64,000 nt of DNA from Centroberyx gerrardi (Eukaryota > Chordata > Actinopteri > Beryciformes > Berycidae), in contig NC_135999.1 in assembly GCF_048128805.1 (NCBI RefSeq), forward strand, positions 16,185,190-16,249,189. The letters are read 5' to 3'. A model generated the notes under the pieces. That model was not told the origin of the DNA. It ran no database searches and saw nothing but the letters and a program-made list of their open reading frames with translations. Both the position numbers and the translations under genes were made by a program. This document shows, piece by piece, positions 9,406 through 21,340 of the stretch (its first letter is position 1; the number at the start of each line of letters is the position of its first letter).

Positions 9406-12400
9406 GTGATATTTACCTTCACTTTGGACAATCAACCTCTTTCAGTCCTTCATTACAGCGCTCTTGTTCATGTTGCTTTTTTGATCTTGACTTGCAAAAA
9501 TTGTGGTGGTGGTGCTACTCTCTCTCCTATGATCATGCCAATTTTCTGTGCGTTCTGCTGTGAAGCCAAAATTAAAGTAACCAACAACATGAACTTGAGT
9601 AACAGCTGTAAATTGATTTAGTGTGTTTCTCCCTTTTTAGATTTGTGGTTGTTGGCTATGTTTCAAATTTCTTTCAGCTTTGGTGGTGTTCTAGAGGTTT
9701 TAGGAAAAAGCTGGTGTAGGTGTTGTTGTTTGTTATTGGTGCGCTTGGTGGGTTTCTTGCTAATCACTTGTGCTACACTGTGATGTGCCAAATGTGTTTG
9801 GGGATGATTGAGGCATTGCACGTTTTCTCTGCTTTATGTCAATGCTGGCTTATCTACAAGTGATTGGAGGAAAGTCGGGATGGATATATCTTTGCTGTTT
9901 ATTATTATACAATATATGAGTCATTGAGCCATGATTTGTTGAATAGCAGTCATGATTTCTGCTATCAGTAACTATGCACTTCTTTACAGCTATTGTGCCT
10001 TCTTTGGTATGACAGTGATTCTGTGTGTGTGTGAGTGAGTGAGTGAATGAATGATCGATTGCTCCCTGCAACGATAAGAATCCCTCACAGTGTCTCCTGT
10101 ATGCAGCTTGTGTCTGGATAGAGCTCTTGAATCCAATACGCTGTCACATGGCTGGGTAAATGACTGTAGGCAGAGGGATTTGGACTCATGCCTTAACATT
10201 CTTAGGCAGCCCCAGATTTGTTGGGTTGCTGGAATGTGTGACCTCTCAAGCTGTTGATTCACATTCAGTTTTGGGCTGATTGCCAGTATTGCATCACAGA
10301 ATTTAAGAAATTCAAATGAACAAGTCACACATTTTATCATTATTTTTATTTTTTTTAATGAACCCTGGTTTATGAAGTCGCCCTAAACGAAGGCCAGCAC
10401 GGTTGACATCCAGAATTTTTAGGGCCTACTATAAGATACATTTTCCATCTTTTATGCAGCCTGAACTCAGCATCAAGCCACATCGTTGCCTCACATTTTT
10501 CTTGAATAGTTTGAGAGGCAAGCCATGATTCTTTCCTCTTTGGCTGACGCAGCTAATTGGATAATTAGCTCATTGTCCTTATCCATCCCTTCCCCCTCAT
10601 GTTAGCTTGTTTCCAGGTTACTGAACTCTAAGGGACCACACTCCATGACAAACCACACCTTGCCCTCATTAATTCGGAGTCACTTAACCACTTGAGGCAT
10701 CTGTGCTCTAGTAGGCCTATATTGTTGGCAGTCTTTCCTGTACAGTCTTTTTTAGATGGGAAGTGGGATTATCTTGATTCTGAGACCTGCCCGTTCACTC
10801 CTGAACCCATTCCTGGATCAGTTCCACTAGGTATTGCAGTTCAAGAATGACTCTTATTTGGATATTTATATCATGATATATAGACAGTTGTGGTTTATCT
10901 GCAGTTGTAATAGTTCACATTTTTCTAGCTGTGAGGGTGATTTTTTTTCCAGCCATGGCAGGCCAACACAGCTAAATGAATAAAAAGGAAACATTGTTGC
11001 TAGTCAGCAAATTGTATTACAGTCTGTCTTTTATTTTTCCACCTTTTTCGAATGCATGTAATCAGAGATGTGCCACCGCCAGACAGCTTGTTTAAACTTG
11101 GTCTGAAGGAGGGCTGTCAGGCAGGAGTCTGCCTGACAAGCCGACCTGTGCATGTCTGTGCTGCCTGCCTGCATGTGGGCGTCGTGATGGCCTTCAAGTA
11201 TTTATGTGACTGTTACATGACACCCAAGGCACTGACTGTCTTATCTTTGTCACACAGTGCTCAATATGACATTATTTTACAGAGCTTGACTTGGGTCATT
11301 GACCTCAAGTGAAGGTTTCTTTTTAATCTGTTATATTATGGCTGAATGTATCAGAAAACTAGAGTAAAGACCTCTGGCTTTAATGGAGGAGGATGCTTTT
11401 TTTTTCAATCTAGCTGACTTTTCTGGGCCCAAATTTAACCCTTCATTAACACTCATATCAGATGTCACATTATAAACAAAGCAAAGCTCTATATATCTGC
11501 TCTTGTTGTATTTGCAAAATATCTGAGCATGTTATTATGAAATGGATAGCCCACCTCTTTGGTACCTCAATTAAACCTTCAGTTCAGCTATTTTTGAGAA
11601 AGCTGTCTTGAGTTGATTTTGTTATTTATTTATTGTTGGCAGTCTGTGAGGCCCTAAATCCTCATATGGGCCTGGCATCATTTTATGGTGACATGCTGAT
11701 TCACCTTAGAAGGAGCAATGCCCAGTTTTTGATGGAGTTTTGTCTCCTTATGTCTGTGCAGTTACAGTCCAAAAGCATCATTTCATTCAAAAATAAATTT
11801 AAAGTGAACATGCTAGCTTTTATATGAAATATAAGACATTAATATAAGCCCAACTCACTTTTTTGGTCACTCATTTAAACCAGTCAGTCAGTTTAGACTA
11901 GACCTGGATCTTATTACCTGGTGATCTGGTAGCTATTTGCATTATTTAGAGACCGGTCGAGTAGGAGTAGGGGTAGTAGGATCTTGTTCAAAGATGCAAA
12001 TTGGAATTTCTGGTGATAATAAACCTTTTCAGTAGTACTAGACTTTGCCAACTGTGACTCAAAGTCACATGGTTTTACACAATTAGGACTCATCTCCTAT
12101 CCAGAGCTTTATAATGATTAGGTAAGTGTCCCAGATCCCTAGTCTACAATGATAAAGCCACAACAATTTTACTAGAATATAGCACAAATATGCCTATAGC
12201 CTGCAACTACTGACAGTGTCTTGTTAATGTACAGGCAAGTTTAGCAGATAAAATATGAGGGAACATGTATGACTTGAAAAGGAAAATAACAGGTTCTTCC
12301 ACATGATTGTTTATTACATTTAGCTTAACCGGGCCTTTGTTCAATGTGTGTTGCTGCATCAAAAGGTTTTGAAAATACATTAGGCCACACTGCAATGAAG

Positions 12401-15400
12401 GAGTATAACAACTAGGCCTAGAGCATGACCCAGATAGTTGAACTTGATCAGAAATAATCAATGTCATTGTAAAGCATAAAACCCTGTATTTCCATGGGGC
12501 AGACATTGACTGCATATTCTCTGTGTAGAGCATTGCTATGGAGAACAATAGATCTTTGACATAACTGGTTTGATTCCAGTTTTTGTGTAGCTGAATGGGT
12601 AGGGCACATGCAGTAAACTTGTATGACACATTTAACACAAGATGTGTACCATACTCATGTCATTAGCTGCAGACATATTTTCAGACTGCTGTTTTGTAAA
12701 AAAAAAAAAAGAAAGGTAAAAAAGTGTTGCAAATGGATTTCAGTTGTTTCACAAGAAGTTGTGTTCTGGCTAACACCATACTGATGCAAAATTTCTGTCT
12801 TCACTAAGGCTTATTACCATCTTGTCTGGAAAATTAATGAAACAAACTACTGAAGAAGTGTGGAATGGCCAAAATACAGTATTTTGGAAATGAGGAGTTG
12901 TGCTAAGGAAGAACACATTGAGGCTATCTTTTTTGTGGTAATTGACACGTGGCAGTGTCCACAAGATGGCAGCCCACAACTACCATATCCTATTAGTAAA
13001 GCCCTCTTTTCTTAATTGGCCAATGGCGGTCTCTCTTCTTGAGATTGGTGAGGAAGGCTTTGAGGAATAACCTGTTACATTTCACCTTCCTCCTTACAGG
13101 AAAGCACTATGGCTGAGGAGTCCCATAGAAGCTCAGCCGCTGAGATCCCAGTCACCAGCAATGGAGACCTGGATCAGAGTCCTGAGGAAGTGTTCAAGAG
13201 GGTAAGGGCTTGCCTGCTTAGAGCCTCCTACTCTGTCTGTCTCTGTCTGTCTTTTTCAGTATATTTTCACAAAATAAAACTAAAAGCTTGCCTTGCTGGC
13301 TAGCAGGCCAGTAGTCAAGCTGTAAAATGGGAGACCCACAGGTCAGCTGCAAACTAGTCAGCTAATGATGCCCATTTCCCCCCTACAATTTAGCTCTTGC
13401 TAGATAAATTCCAGACATATATAAGGAATTATTTGAGCAAGTTAATTTCAAGAATGTCAGTTGTGCTGCACTGATTGTTGTTAGTGAGAGAATGTTGACT
13501 CCTTTCACTGTGGGATATGTTTCGGTGACAAGCAAAATGTTAGTTCTCTAGTGAGTGTTGGCAGGAAATAAGTGGTGTAAGCTTACTGAATAGTGCATAT
13601 TCAGGTCACTCATATTTAACACCATTGCCATGATACAGGATAGAAGTCTTTGTCAGGGAGCCATTATTAGTGTTGCAACACCAAGTGCTGATCAGCGCTG
13701 AATTAACATATGCAACAAAGCATGCAACAAACATTTGCAATGGCCGACATGATACAGGGCACAAGCTGGATCCAAACCCACAACATCAGCAGCGCATGGC
13801 ATCCATGTCAGTATATTGAATCACAAAGCACCTATTGTTTCTGTAATAAAATGTTGCAGAGGTGAAATTGTTTGCATACATTGATTAAATCCTGTGTAGG
13901 TCTGCATGTTGTCCATGACAGCATCTTTCAAAACTATCTAGAATTGTCTTAGAAAGTGGATGGTTACAAATCCAAACCTCTTTGCAGACAGAAAGAATAA
14001 GCTATTTATGAAATTGCAGATTAGTTGAAATTCCCATTTTCGGGCAGGTTTAAGTTTTCTGTATGGTCTTTATCAGGAGGATCTGCAAGTAGACCCCTGT
14101 CTTTACTCTATAACCAGAGGAGAATAATTTATTATGAAACTGATAATCTGCTATAGCCCAGTACTTTTATAATAACCAGGTTTCTAGACTGACTATTGCT
14201 ATCAACAGAATCAGTGTCTAACATAATGTACTGATTTACACATAGAGGCAGGGTTGTCATGGAAGTAAAGTTTTTGAAATTTCGGGTGGGGCTTGAACCA
14301 AGGTCCTCTGCTCGAGGGGGGCGGTCTCTCTAACCACAAGGCCACCCTGCTGCTGTAATGTCTAGCATTAGATGCATCAAGTGTGTTATTTTTCAGTAAA
14401 TGGGCTCTACATTAAAAAGCTCTACTCTTGGATGAAAATGAACAATGCAAACCTAGCCCAAAATTATTAAATTTCCACTGATTAAATATGTAATGAATTG
14501 GCAGCTTTGGCCAAGTGTGTGAAATAGGTTTCATTATGCTTTCATGACTGCTCTGCAGTAGCGTAGACGAGCAGTCAAGGTGGGGTGCTGCTGTAGTGAA
14601 GTCATTTTGATGGAGCACCTCAGGGTGCCCTCCCCCTCTCATCCATCTAACTGTGAGCTGGCAGCGCCACCAGATGCCCCACTGTTACCCATAATGGCTC
14701 ACAGTCACACTGCCAGTCACTGGCAAGGGAGCAGACATTATTATTATGCTTGCCAGAAGAGCAAGGTGTGGTGATAGAAACAGGATAGGGTCTCTGTTGA
14801 ACTGTGTATGTCTGAAATATCTGTGCTAGTAACCTGTTTTTTTTTTTTTTATATTATATGTTTTCAATGCTATATTTTCATTTGCCAATACGCTCACAGC
14901 TGGCAAGCATGTAACTAGTGCTAAGCTACTTTTCACATATTAACTACAGTCAAGGCACCACGTTAAAAGATGGCAGAGGGGCTGGAATATGAATATTTCA
15001 TGGGATCGATTGAGGCATACTTGAATATGATGTACTAAAAGGTTGGCTGTGTGGTGAGAGATGGGATGTTTCTGTTAATTGGGAACTGGATTCAAGCCTT
15101 TTAAACATTGTGTAATAGAATTCGTCCTCTGGCGTTAGTAACATAATATTTGCGTATGGGCATGGACAACCTTGTCAGATATATCAACCTCACTTCACAT
15201 AATCCCTATTTGTCTCGGTCCATAGGACTCCTTCCCCAGCGCCCCCGGGCCCCTGAACCTGTCAGAGTCTTGTGTCACCTCCAGCAACTTTGCTTCATCA
15301 ACAGAGGGCATCATCGAATCAGGACCATACAAAGGTAAAAAGAATACAATACCTAGTTTTATTGTTGTTTTGTTTATTTTTGTTAATTTTTTTTTACTCC

Positions 15401-18400
15401 ACATACAGTACTTATTTTCTTAATATTCTAAGGGATTTTTATATTCATTTAGTTAGAGATTTGTATGAGATGGACAGCTTATTAGAAATTGGCTTTTAAA
15501 AGCAAACTTTGTCCAACCTGTTGCATTATTTGATTGTTTTGTAGCATGCTACTGTATGTTTGCAAACTGTATCCCCAGTGCTCCAGTTTTGGTTTTAATC
15601 TCTGTGAAATTTGAGAGGCAGACATTTGAATTTGTAAAGGTGGACATCCAATTGAGTTTTAATGAATTGCCTCTGATCTCCATTTCGTAACCCTCCTTTC
15701 CTTTTCATTATCATGTCCTTGTTGCAAATGCAAATTAAAATCCTCCCTTAGAGGCGCTAGCTAATATAGCCAGTTTGCCACAATGTTGCCATGACTATTT
15801 TCCAGGTTTTCATGGGTCAAGGTATGTTTTGGTTGAGGCAAAAAACAAAATTGAGACCCTGCTACAAAAACTCAAAGTGGGAAATCCCCTCTTACAGTTC
15901 TGTAGGTGGGATGGTGAATCCAACATACTAATGAATGATCACTTTGAATGCTGTATCTCCCAGGGTCAGCAAGCCAGCCCACATCTCCCGTGGCACCTGT
16001 AGCTCCCAGCTCGGCTGTCGCTAGCCGCCTGGCACGCTCTGCCAGCGATAGTCAGGCTGAGAAAGGTACCCACAGCGATGGACTAGATGGACAAGATGAT
16101 ACCGAATTGTTGCCATTTGGACACAATTAACCGCATTCTACCTTTTCTTTTTCATCAGCTTCTTTCCCTCTCGTTGTCCCCACAGGCTATGCTCCATTAA
16201 GAATCAAACCTTTCTCTCTCTTCTTTCTTCCTTTCTTGAGAATTTTTCCTTCTCCAACCTTTTTCCTCCCATAAGTTTGGGCTGGTTGAGGTAGTTCTCT
16301 GCTTCGCAATGGCTAATAATTGTTAACATACTCCCAAGGGTTCTCTTCCTAAGATCTACTTCTAGATATCATGCAACCTCTTGATGCCTAGAGCATTCTC
16401 TTTGGTTAGAAAACCTGCTTTCACAGAAATCTCAGTGGGTATTCCTGCTTGCAACCTGTGTCCTCGCAAAACCTGGCACCGATAGTCTCTTTCAGCATTT
16501 TCCTTTCTACCAAAACCACAATAAAGCACTTCTCATCACTGTTTACTGTGACTGTTAACCATGTTTTGAAGGGGAAAATTCTGACTGATTGTATTTCAAG
16601 GTTCATTTTGATTTGAACAATCGAGATGCCATCAGCGTCCTCTTACACCGCTAATTCAGCTTGCCTTAGCATTGTGTCTATGTTCAGGCATTGACACATG
16701 CGGCGAAATGACTGATGAGTGATATCACAACTTAAAATTTACTACACCTGTATTGTAATTCCCTAATCTTTGCCACAACTCTCTAGTCAGCCAATCCAGT
16801 AACTCAATCACTCCCTAAGTGAATGACTTTTAATTGTCCAGGCACTATGAAAGGACAGCCAACGAGCGGAGCGATGGTCCTTGCAGATGACTTGAAGAAC
16901 CCTGCCATGGAAAAACTGGACCTAGTGAGAAAGTGGAGCATCAACACATACAAAGTAATCCTCTCCGTCCTTGATTCTCTCTCAGTTTTTCTAATCCTCT
17001 CTCTCTTTGCCACACACACACACACTTCATATTCACTCTTCAAACGACCTCTCTCCTACCTCTTCCCCTCTCTTTTGAGTAGGTGGTTTATCTTCTTTCA
17101 CCTTTAGTCCCATTCTGTATCTTCTCACAATTAATTAGGATGGCAGAGTAGTGAACTATACCACAACCTGACAGACACATATGACTGATACCCCCCTCTC
17201 TCTTTCTTCAAAGTCTTTAGTTTATTTATCTTTTGCACACTCTCCTCTTTCTCTCTCTCTTTCTCACATACACACACAGAGGCTCCATACAGTCACTCTT
17301 AGTATGATAAAATGCACTTAATCTCTTTCTTTATCAATGTGTACTAGTGTTTATAATTATTCTAAGTTCCTAAACTAGCTGTCTTCCACAGTGCACCAGG
17401 CAGATCCTGTCAGAGAAGCTGGGTCGGGGCTCGAGGACCGTGGACCTGGAGCTGGAGGCTCAGATCGAAGTGCTTCGCGACAACAAGAGAAAGTACGAGC
17501 ATGTGATTAAGCTGGCCCAGACGCTGGCCAATCAGCTGTCCCAGATGATGCAGACACAGAGGCAGTTGGGGGATGCCTTCGCCGACCTTAGCCTCAAGTC
17601 ACCAGAACTTCATGTGAGTTAATATGTTTACATCAGTCAGATTAGGTCAGTCAGAGTTCTGTTATCATCCTTACATGATGTCCCAACAAGGAGTCATAAT
17701 AAAATAATGGAACATTTGTACTGCCTTGTGGGTCATCTACTGCATAATTTCAAACTTTATAGTTTATGTCTTTTGTATGCATGATGTTCTGAAGTGGAAC
17801 CTGTACATGTCAATTTCATGGCAGTTTAGTCTACACTATATCAAATCACTCAAATTGTCAGTGGCATTATTTGGGCTACAGCCTTGTGCGGGCCAGAATG
17901 TAAATCTTCCAGACTTTTGATATTCTCACCGGCCAAAAACCAGCAATCACTTACTAATGCAAATCCCAGACCCCATTTAGACACATTAGATGACTTTTAA
18001 TCTTACTATTTTATTGTAGTATGTTTTATTGAAGCATAATGTATAAATGATATGACAATGCTTACTGTAAACTAGGAAGTTGATAAGTTAAAAGGCAGTA
18101 AAGACCCATGTCTTATTAATATGCAGGTCCTCTTCCATTTCCTCTAAGTCATTCTAAGTGTCCCCCATGATGAAATCAGGGGAAGGACTATGGATCGGCC
18201 CCGTCCATCCGTCCATCCATCACGGATAATATCTTGGACACCGGATTTCCATGAAACTTAAGGGAATGATGCATCTCAGTGCTCCATTCTGGCCTTTTTA
18301 GAATTGCACTGATTGGCCTAAGGGGGGGGCGCTACAACATTTGTTTACTTGTTACTAATTGGCCCAAGGGAGGCCTGCATCATTCGTGGGGGGGGGGGCA

Positions 18401-19543
18401 TGTTTAGTTGTTGTGTTTTGGGATTTATATACGCTACTACCTGCATGTTTTGAATACCATGGTCACTCAAATCACTTTATTCTGTTTGTCTTTAGGATGA
18501 GTGATTGAATGAATGAAGATGTTCCTTTGGGATCTGACATTGTAGATTTTATATTTTAATGACTCATCTCTTAAAAGTCTACCTATGTTGCATATTCATT
18601 TATTTTTTTTTAATACATTTTGGAAACAGTGGCCTCCCCATGGGTTCAAGTGTTACATTAAGATGACTTGGCTTCACTTTTACCCTTACAACTTTAACAC
18701 CTGAAGACTACTGTACTATGCTAGCAAAATGTGATACTGGTATCGTCACTCACCTTAGTTACCATGGATAACACTGCTGGATAGACATAATGTAGTGAGA
18801 CGACTAAAATTAGTTTCACTCTGTCCTTTAGGAGGAGTTTGGTTACAATGCTGACACCCAAAAGCTTTTGTCCAAAAATGGAGAGACACTGCTGGGTGCC
18901 ATCAGCTTCTTCATCTCTAGCGTGAACACACTTGTGGACAAAACAATCGAAGACACCTTGATTAACATCAAGCAGTATGAAGCCGCCAGGTAATGTGTAC
19001 ACATCACCCGACATTAGAGTCCCATGTCTGTTTCTAAATATGAACGTGTACTCGCATGTAATACATATTTCTAATGCTATTTAATGAATAATCCACCCCT
19101 AGGGTTGAGTATGATGCGTACCGTACAGACTTGGAGGAGCTGAATCTGGGGCCGCGCGACGCCACCACCATGCCCAAGATAGAACAGTCCCAGCAGCAGT
19201 TCCAGATTCACCGTGAGAAGTATGAGAAGATGCGTAACGACGTCTCCATCAAGCTGAAGTTCCTGGAAGAAAACAAGGTCGGCTAGAGGCTAGTTCTGCT
19301 CTACATATCATGTCATCATTTAAGGCCAACTTACTGGCTTTCAGTTCAGCTGTGCTTTTTTTTCATCTCTTTTCTCTTCCCAAACAGGTGAAGGTATTGC
19401 ATAACCAGCTCATCCTGTTCCATAATGCCATAGCAGCATACTACGCAGGAAACCAACAGCAGCTGGAACAGACACTCAAGCAGTTCCACATCAAGTTGAA
19501 AATGCCAGGTGCTGACACTCCATCTTGGCTGGAAGAGCACTAA
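9001..19543 (+). CDS. arfip1: arfip1, arfaptin-1 (BAR/AH domain), long isoform
   Basis: Coding exons: 9001-9405, 13100-13201, 15226-15334, 15964-16065, 16842-16954, 17392-17613, 18832-18989, 19103-19277, 19388-19543 (TAA). All junctions are GT-AG with matching phases. This gives 513 residues, or 375 from the conventional start [20 protein letters not shown] (human ARFIP1 is 373). Arfaptin-1 is a peripheral trans-Golgi protein. An amphipathic helix binds PI4P and the banana-shaped AH/BAR dimer binds Arl1, Arf and Rac GTPases on curved membrane. Here the helix region ([13 protein letters not shown]) precedes the AH domain, roughly residues 290-495 of the long form. The protein kinase D site known in human (Ser132, LVRKWS) is conserved at Ser272 (Ser134 in short numbering). 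Residues 1-138 are an acidic extension not present in the human protein as I know it. Confidence 0.93.
9406..13099 (+). other. arfip1: arfip1 intron between acidic exon and conventional start exon
   Basis: 3.7 kb of AT-rich intron. I see no supported gene, RNA or recognisable transposon; open frames here are short and unlike any family known to me. Confidence 0.55.
13100..13201 (+). CDS. arfip1: arfip1 exon with the conventional start codon
   Basis: 34 codons, with acceptor CTCCTTACAG and donor AGG|GTAAGG. It reads EST then [20 protein letters not shown], closely matching the human ARFIP1 N-terminus (MAQES...[11 protein letters not shown]). The conventional ATG is at 13109. Confidence 0.93.
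13202..15225 (+). other. arfip1: arfip1 intron
   Basis: 2-kb intron. The only identifiable content is a tRNA-type SINE at about 14275-14360 on the minus strand and a T-rich run near 14840. Confidence 0.6.
14275..14360 (-). mobile_element. tRNA-derived SINE fragment
   Basis: On the minus strand it reads GGGTGGCCTTGTGGTTAGAG (A-box like), then GGTTCAAGCCC (B box), the arrangement of teleost tRNA-derived SINEs. Only the tRNA-like head is clear; the tail is not delimited. Confidence 0.65.
15226..15334 (+). CDS. arfip1: arfip1 exon (linker)
   Basis: 109 bp, entering in phase 0 and leaving in phase 1 (AAAG|GTAAAA). It encodes [20 protein letters not shown] up to [11 protein letters not shown], equivalent to the human LSETQITS...KEGVIEAG segment. 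Confidence 0.9.
15964..16065 (+). CDS. arfip1: arfip1 cassette-type exon (Ser/Pro/Ala-rich)
   Basis: 102 bp, phase 1 on both sides, so skipping keeps the frame. It corresponds to the region missing from the shorter human isoform (inference from the length difference). It encodes [12 protein letters not shown]...[19 protein letters not shown] fits the protein kinase D consensus L-x-R-x-x-S. Confidence 0.9.
16842..16954 (+). CDS. arfip1: arfip1 exon, amphipathic helix region
   Basis: 113 bp, entering in phase 1 and leaving in phase 0. It encodes [20 protein letters not shown] and ends WSINTYK. This is the membrane-binding helix leading into the AH domain, with the conserved protein kinase D serine in LVRKWS. 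Confidence 0.92.
17392..17613 (+). CDS. arfip1: arfip1 exon, AH/BAR domain part 1
   Basis: 74 codons, phase 0 on both sides, with acceptor TCTTCCACAG and donor [29 protein letters not shown] and [19 protein letters not shown] are near-identical to human arfaptins. Confidence 0.95.
18165..18420 (+). repeat. probable interspersed repeat, family unknown
   Basis: Contains CCGTCCATCCGTCCATCCAT and two degenerate copies of a TTGGCCYAAGGG unit (about 18313 and 18359), each followed by a G-run of seven to ten bases. It resembles repeats common in fish intergenic DNA, but I cannot name the family. Confidence 0.35.
18832..18989 (+). CDS. arfip1: arfip1 exon, AH/BAR domain part 2
   Basis: 158 bp, entering in phase 0 and leaving in phase 2 (CCAG|GTAATG). 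It encodes [20 protein letters not shown] and [20 protein letters not shown], a highly conserved part of the BAR helices. Confidence 0.95.
19103..19277 (+). CDS. arfip1: arfip1 exon, AH/BAR domain part 3
   Basis: 175 bp, entering in phase 2 and leaving in phase 0 (AAG|GTCGGC). It encodes [20 protein letters not shown] and [20 protein letters not shown]. In the retained intron the frame meets a stop two codons on, so splicing is required. Confidence 0.95.
19388..19543 (+). CDS. arfip1: arfip1 last coding exon
   Basis: 51 codons plus TAA, with acceptor CTTCCCAAACAG. It encodes [20 protein letters not shown] and ends [11 protein letters not shown], the usual arfaptin C-terminus (human ...APSWLEEQ). 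Confidence 0.95.
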   Translation: MKVLHNQLILFHNAIAAYYAGNQQQLEQTLKQFHIKLKMPGADTPSWLEEH

Positions 19544-21340
19544 TCACTCCAATCTTAGCCCTAGTGGCTCAATCTGGGGTTTTGACAAGAAATGTAAAAC
19601 CTCCACAGAAACTACAGGAAACACCCCCCGCCTCCCCTCAACTCTTCTGTCCTTGCCTTTCAGACTTTCAGATTTGTAAACCTTTTAGGAAAAACAAAAA
19701 AAAGAAAAAAAATATCAATCAATAACTCCCAAGCTCCTTTTTGCTCTTGTTCTCTGCTTGAGATTGTCTTGATGCTTAATCATGAATCTCTTCCTCCGTT
19801 CTTTTCATCTCGGCAATTCTTTCAAATCATAGGAAACACACTTTTGTACTGTTTGACAAATCTGTTGAGCAGGAGTTGCTGAATACATTTGGAAACTGTA
19901 AATGGCCTTTTTTTTATTCCAGCATATGAATGTTGTATCCCAGCACAGTGGACAAGTTGGCTTGTAAAGGCATCTAAGGGATACACTTACATTCTCATTC
20001 TGTCATTTTGCTGACATCATTTTCATTACTTTTATCACCTTTCTGAGGTGGGGATGCATGCATTATGAAAGTCTGGCCACCCAGCTTCAGAAAACTACTC
20101 TCAATATGTAATCCCTCATAATCATGACTTGACACCTGTTGTGACAAACTGGGAAAAACAGCCTTCAAACTGCTGCATATATAGCTGCAAATTAGTCACA
20201 TTTATCAGCATCCTGTGTTGAGATTATATAGACATGCATTTACTGGTCATATTGGCGGTTATTCACAACAAATGTCAATGTCATATGTTATGATATGATT
20301 ATGCTGAACTGATGCTCCTTTTAATAGATATTACCCTCTTTTGAGTATTCCTCCATATAGTCTATGTCATGGCGTATGACTGAATTGATAACATTGTTGA
20401 ATTTAAGACTTTGTAATTCCAGAGAAAATGAAGGACCAGCCTTATGTGACTTAATGTGCCTTGATTTATTGATTTATTGATTTATACATCTCTTCACCTC
20501 TATGCTGTCTGGTCTTGTTTTAAAAAAAAAACAGGCACTCTCACTACCAGTTTTTAGGACCTCACTGTTGAAGGGAGAAAATGGACCAAGCACACACACA
20601 TGCGCACACACACACACACACAAAGGAGGTACAGTTAGAGCCTGTACACCGTTCCACAGTAGACCACTCCACAACACAGCAATATAGCTACAAACCACTC
20701 CAATAACTTCAGAAACTGTAATTCTATTTGAAGACATTATGTACTCTTCTCAAAGATATTTATGCATATAGCACATATGCACATGTATGAATTTGAGACT
20801 AATTACAAAACCCTGTAAGAACTGTATGATAGATAAGATGTAAACCAAAATGGAGTTGACTTGAGAAACTTGTTTTTTTTTTGTTTGTTTTTTGTAAATT
20901 TGAAAGACCAGCATCCTCTGCCTGAGCTGCTAACCGTTTCTTTCATTGGGCTAAATTGTATTTTTCAAAGGGAGCATACACTGGTTTTGATAGCCAGCTG
21001 TCATGTCCTCAATTTGATGATTTGTACTTTTCCTATGGCTCAGTATAACAGTTTCAGAGTGTGTATGTTGTACATCAATCTGTTGTTCCCCTGGAATAAT
21101 GCATAGATGAATATATATTTGTAATTTCCTCTATTTTACCTTGGGTATATATAGTCTATGATGAATGCTGCCATTTGGCTTTGTTTTTCCTGAGGACTCA
21201 TTAGTGGATGTACTAGTACTAGTATGTACTAGTGGATCAATACCTTTGTAATAATGAAACATTAACAGATGTTGAGTTAAAAAGGTTCTGAAAGTTGTGC
21301 AACATCTTTGGGAAAATAAAACAATTTCTTCTCTTTAGAA
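19544..21340 (+). other. arfip1: arfip1 3'UTR
   Basis: Non-coding sequence follows the stop without another acceptor. The clearest AATAAA polyadenylation signal is at 21315-21320, giving a 3'UTR of about 1.8 kb. A CA-type microsatellite sits at about 20594-20622. Earlier cleavage sites are possible. Confidence 0.6.
21315..21320 (+). terminator. arfip1: polyadenylation signal AATAAA, probable arfip1 3' end
   Basis: Canonical hexamer in GGAAAATAAAACAATTTC, followed by a T/G-rich stretch (GTGTCTCCAGTGGTTTTG) typical of downstream elements. Confidence 0.6.

Noticed and set aside
9406..9621. Continuation of the arfip1 acidic frame for 71 codons beyond 9405
   Set aside because: After donor AAG|GTGATA the composition changes abruptly to hydrophobic residues. 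This is intron readthrough.
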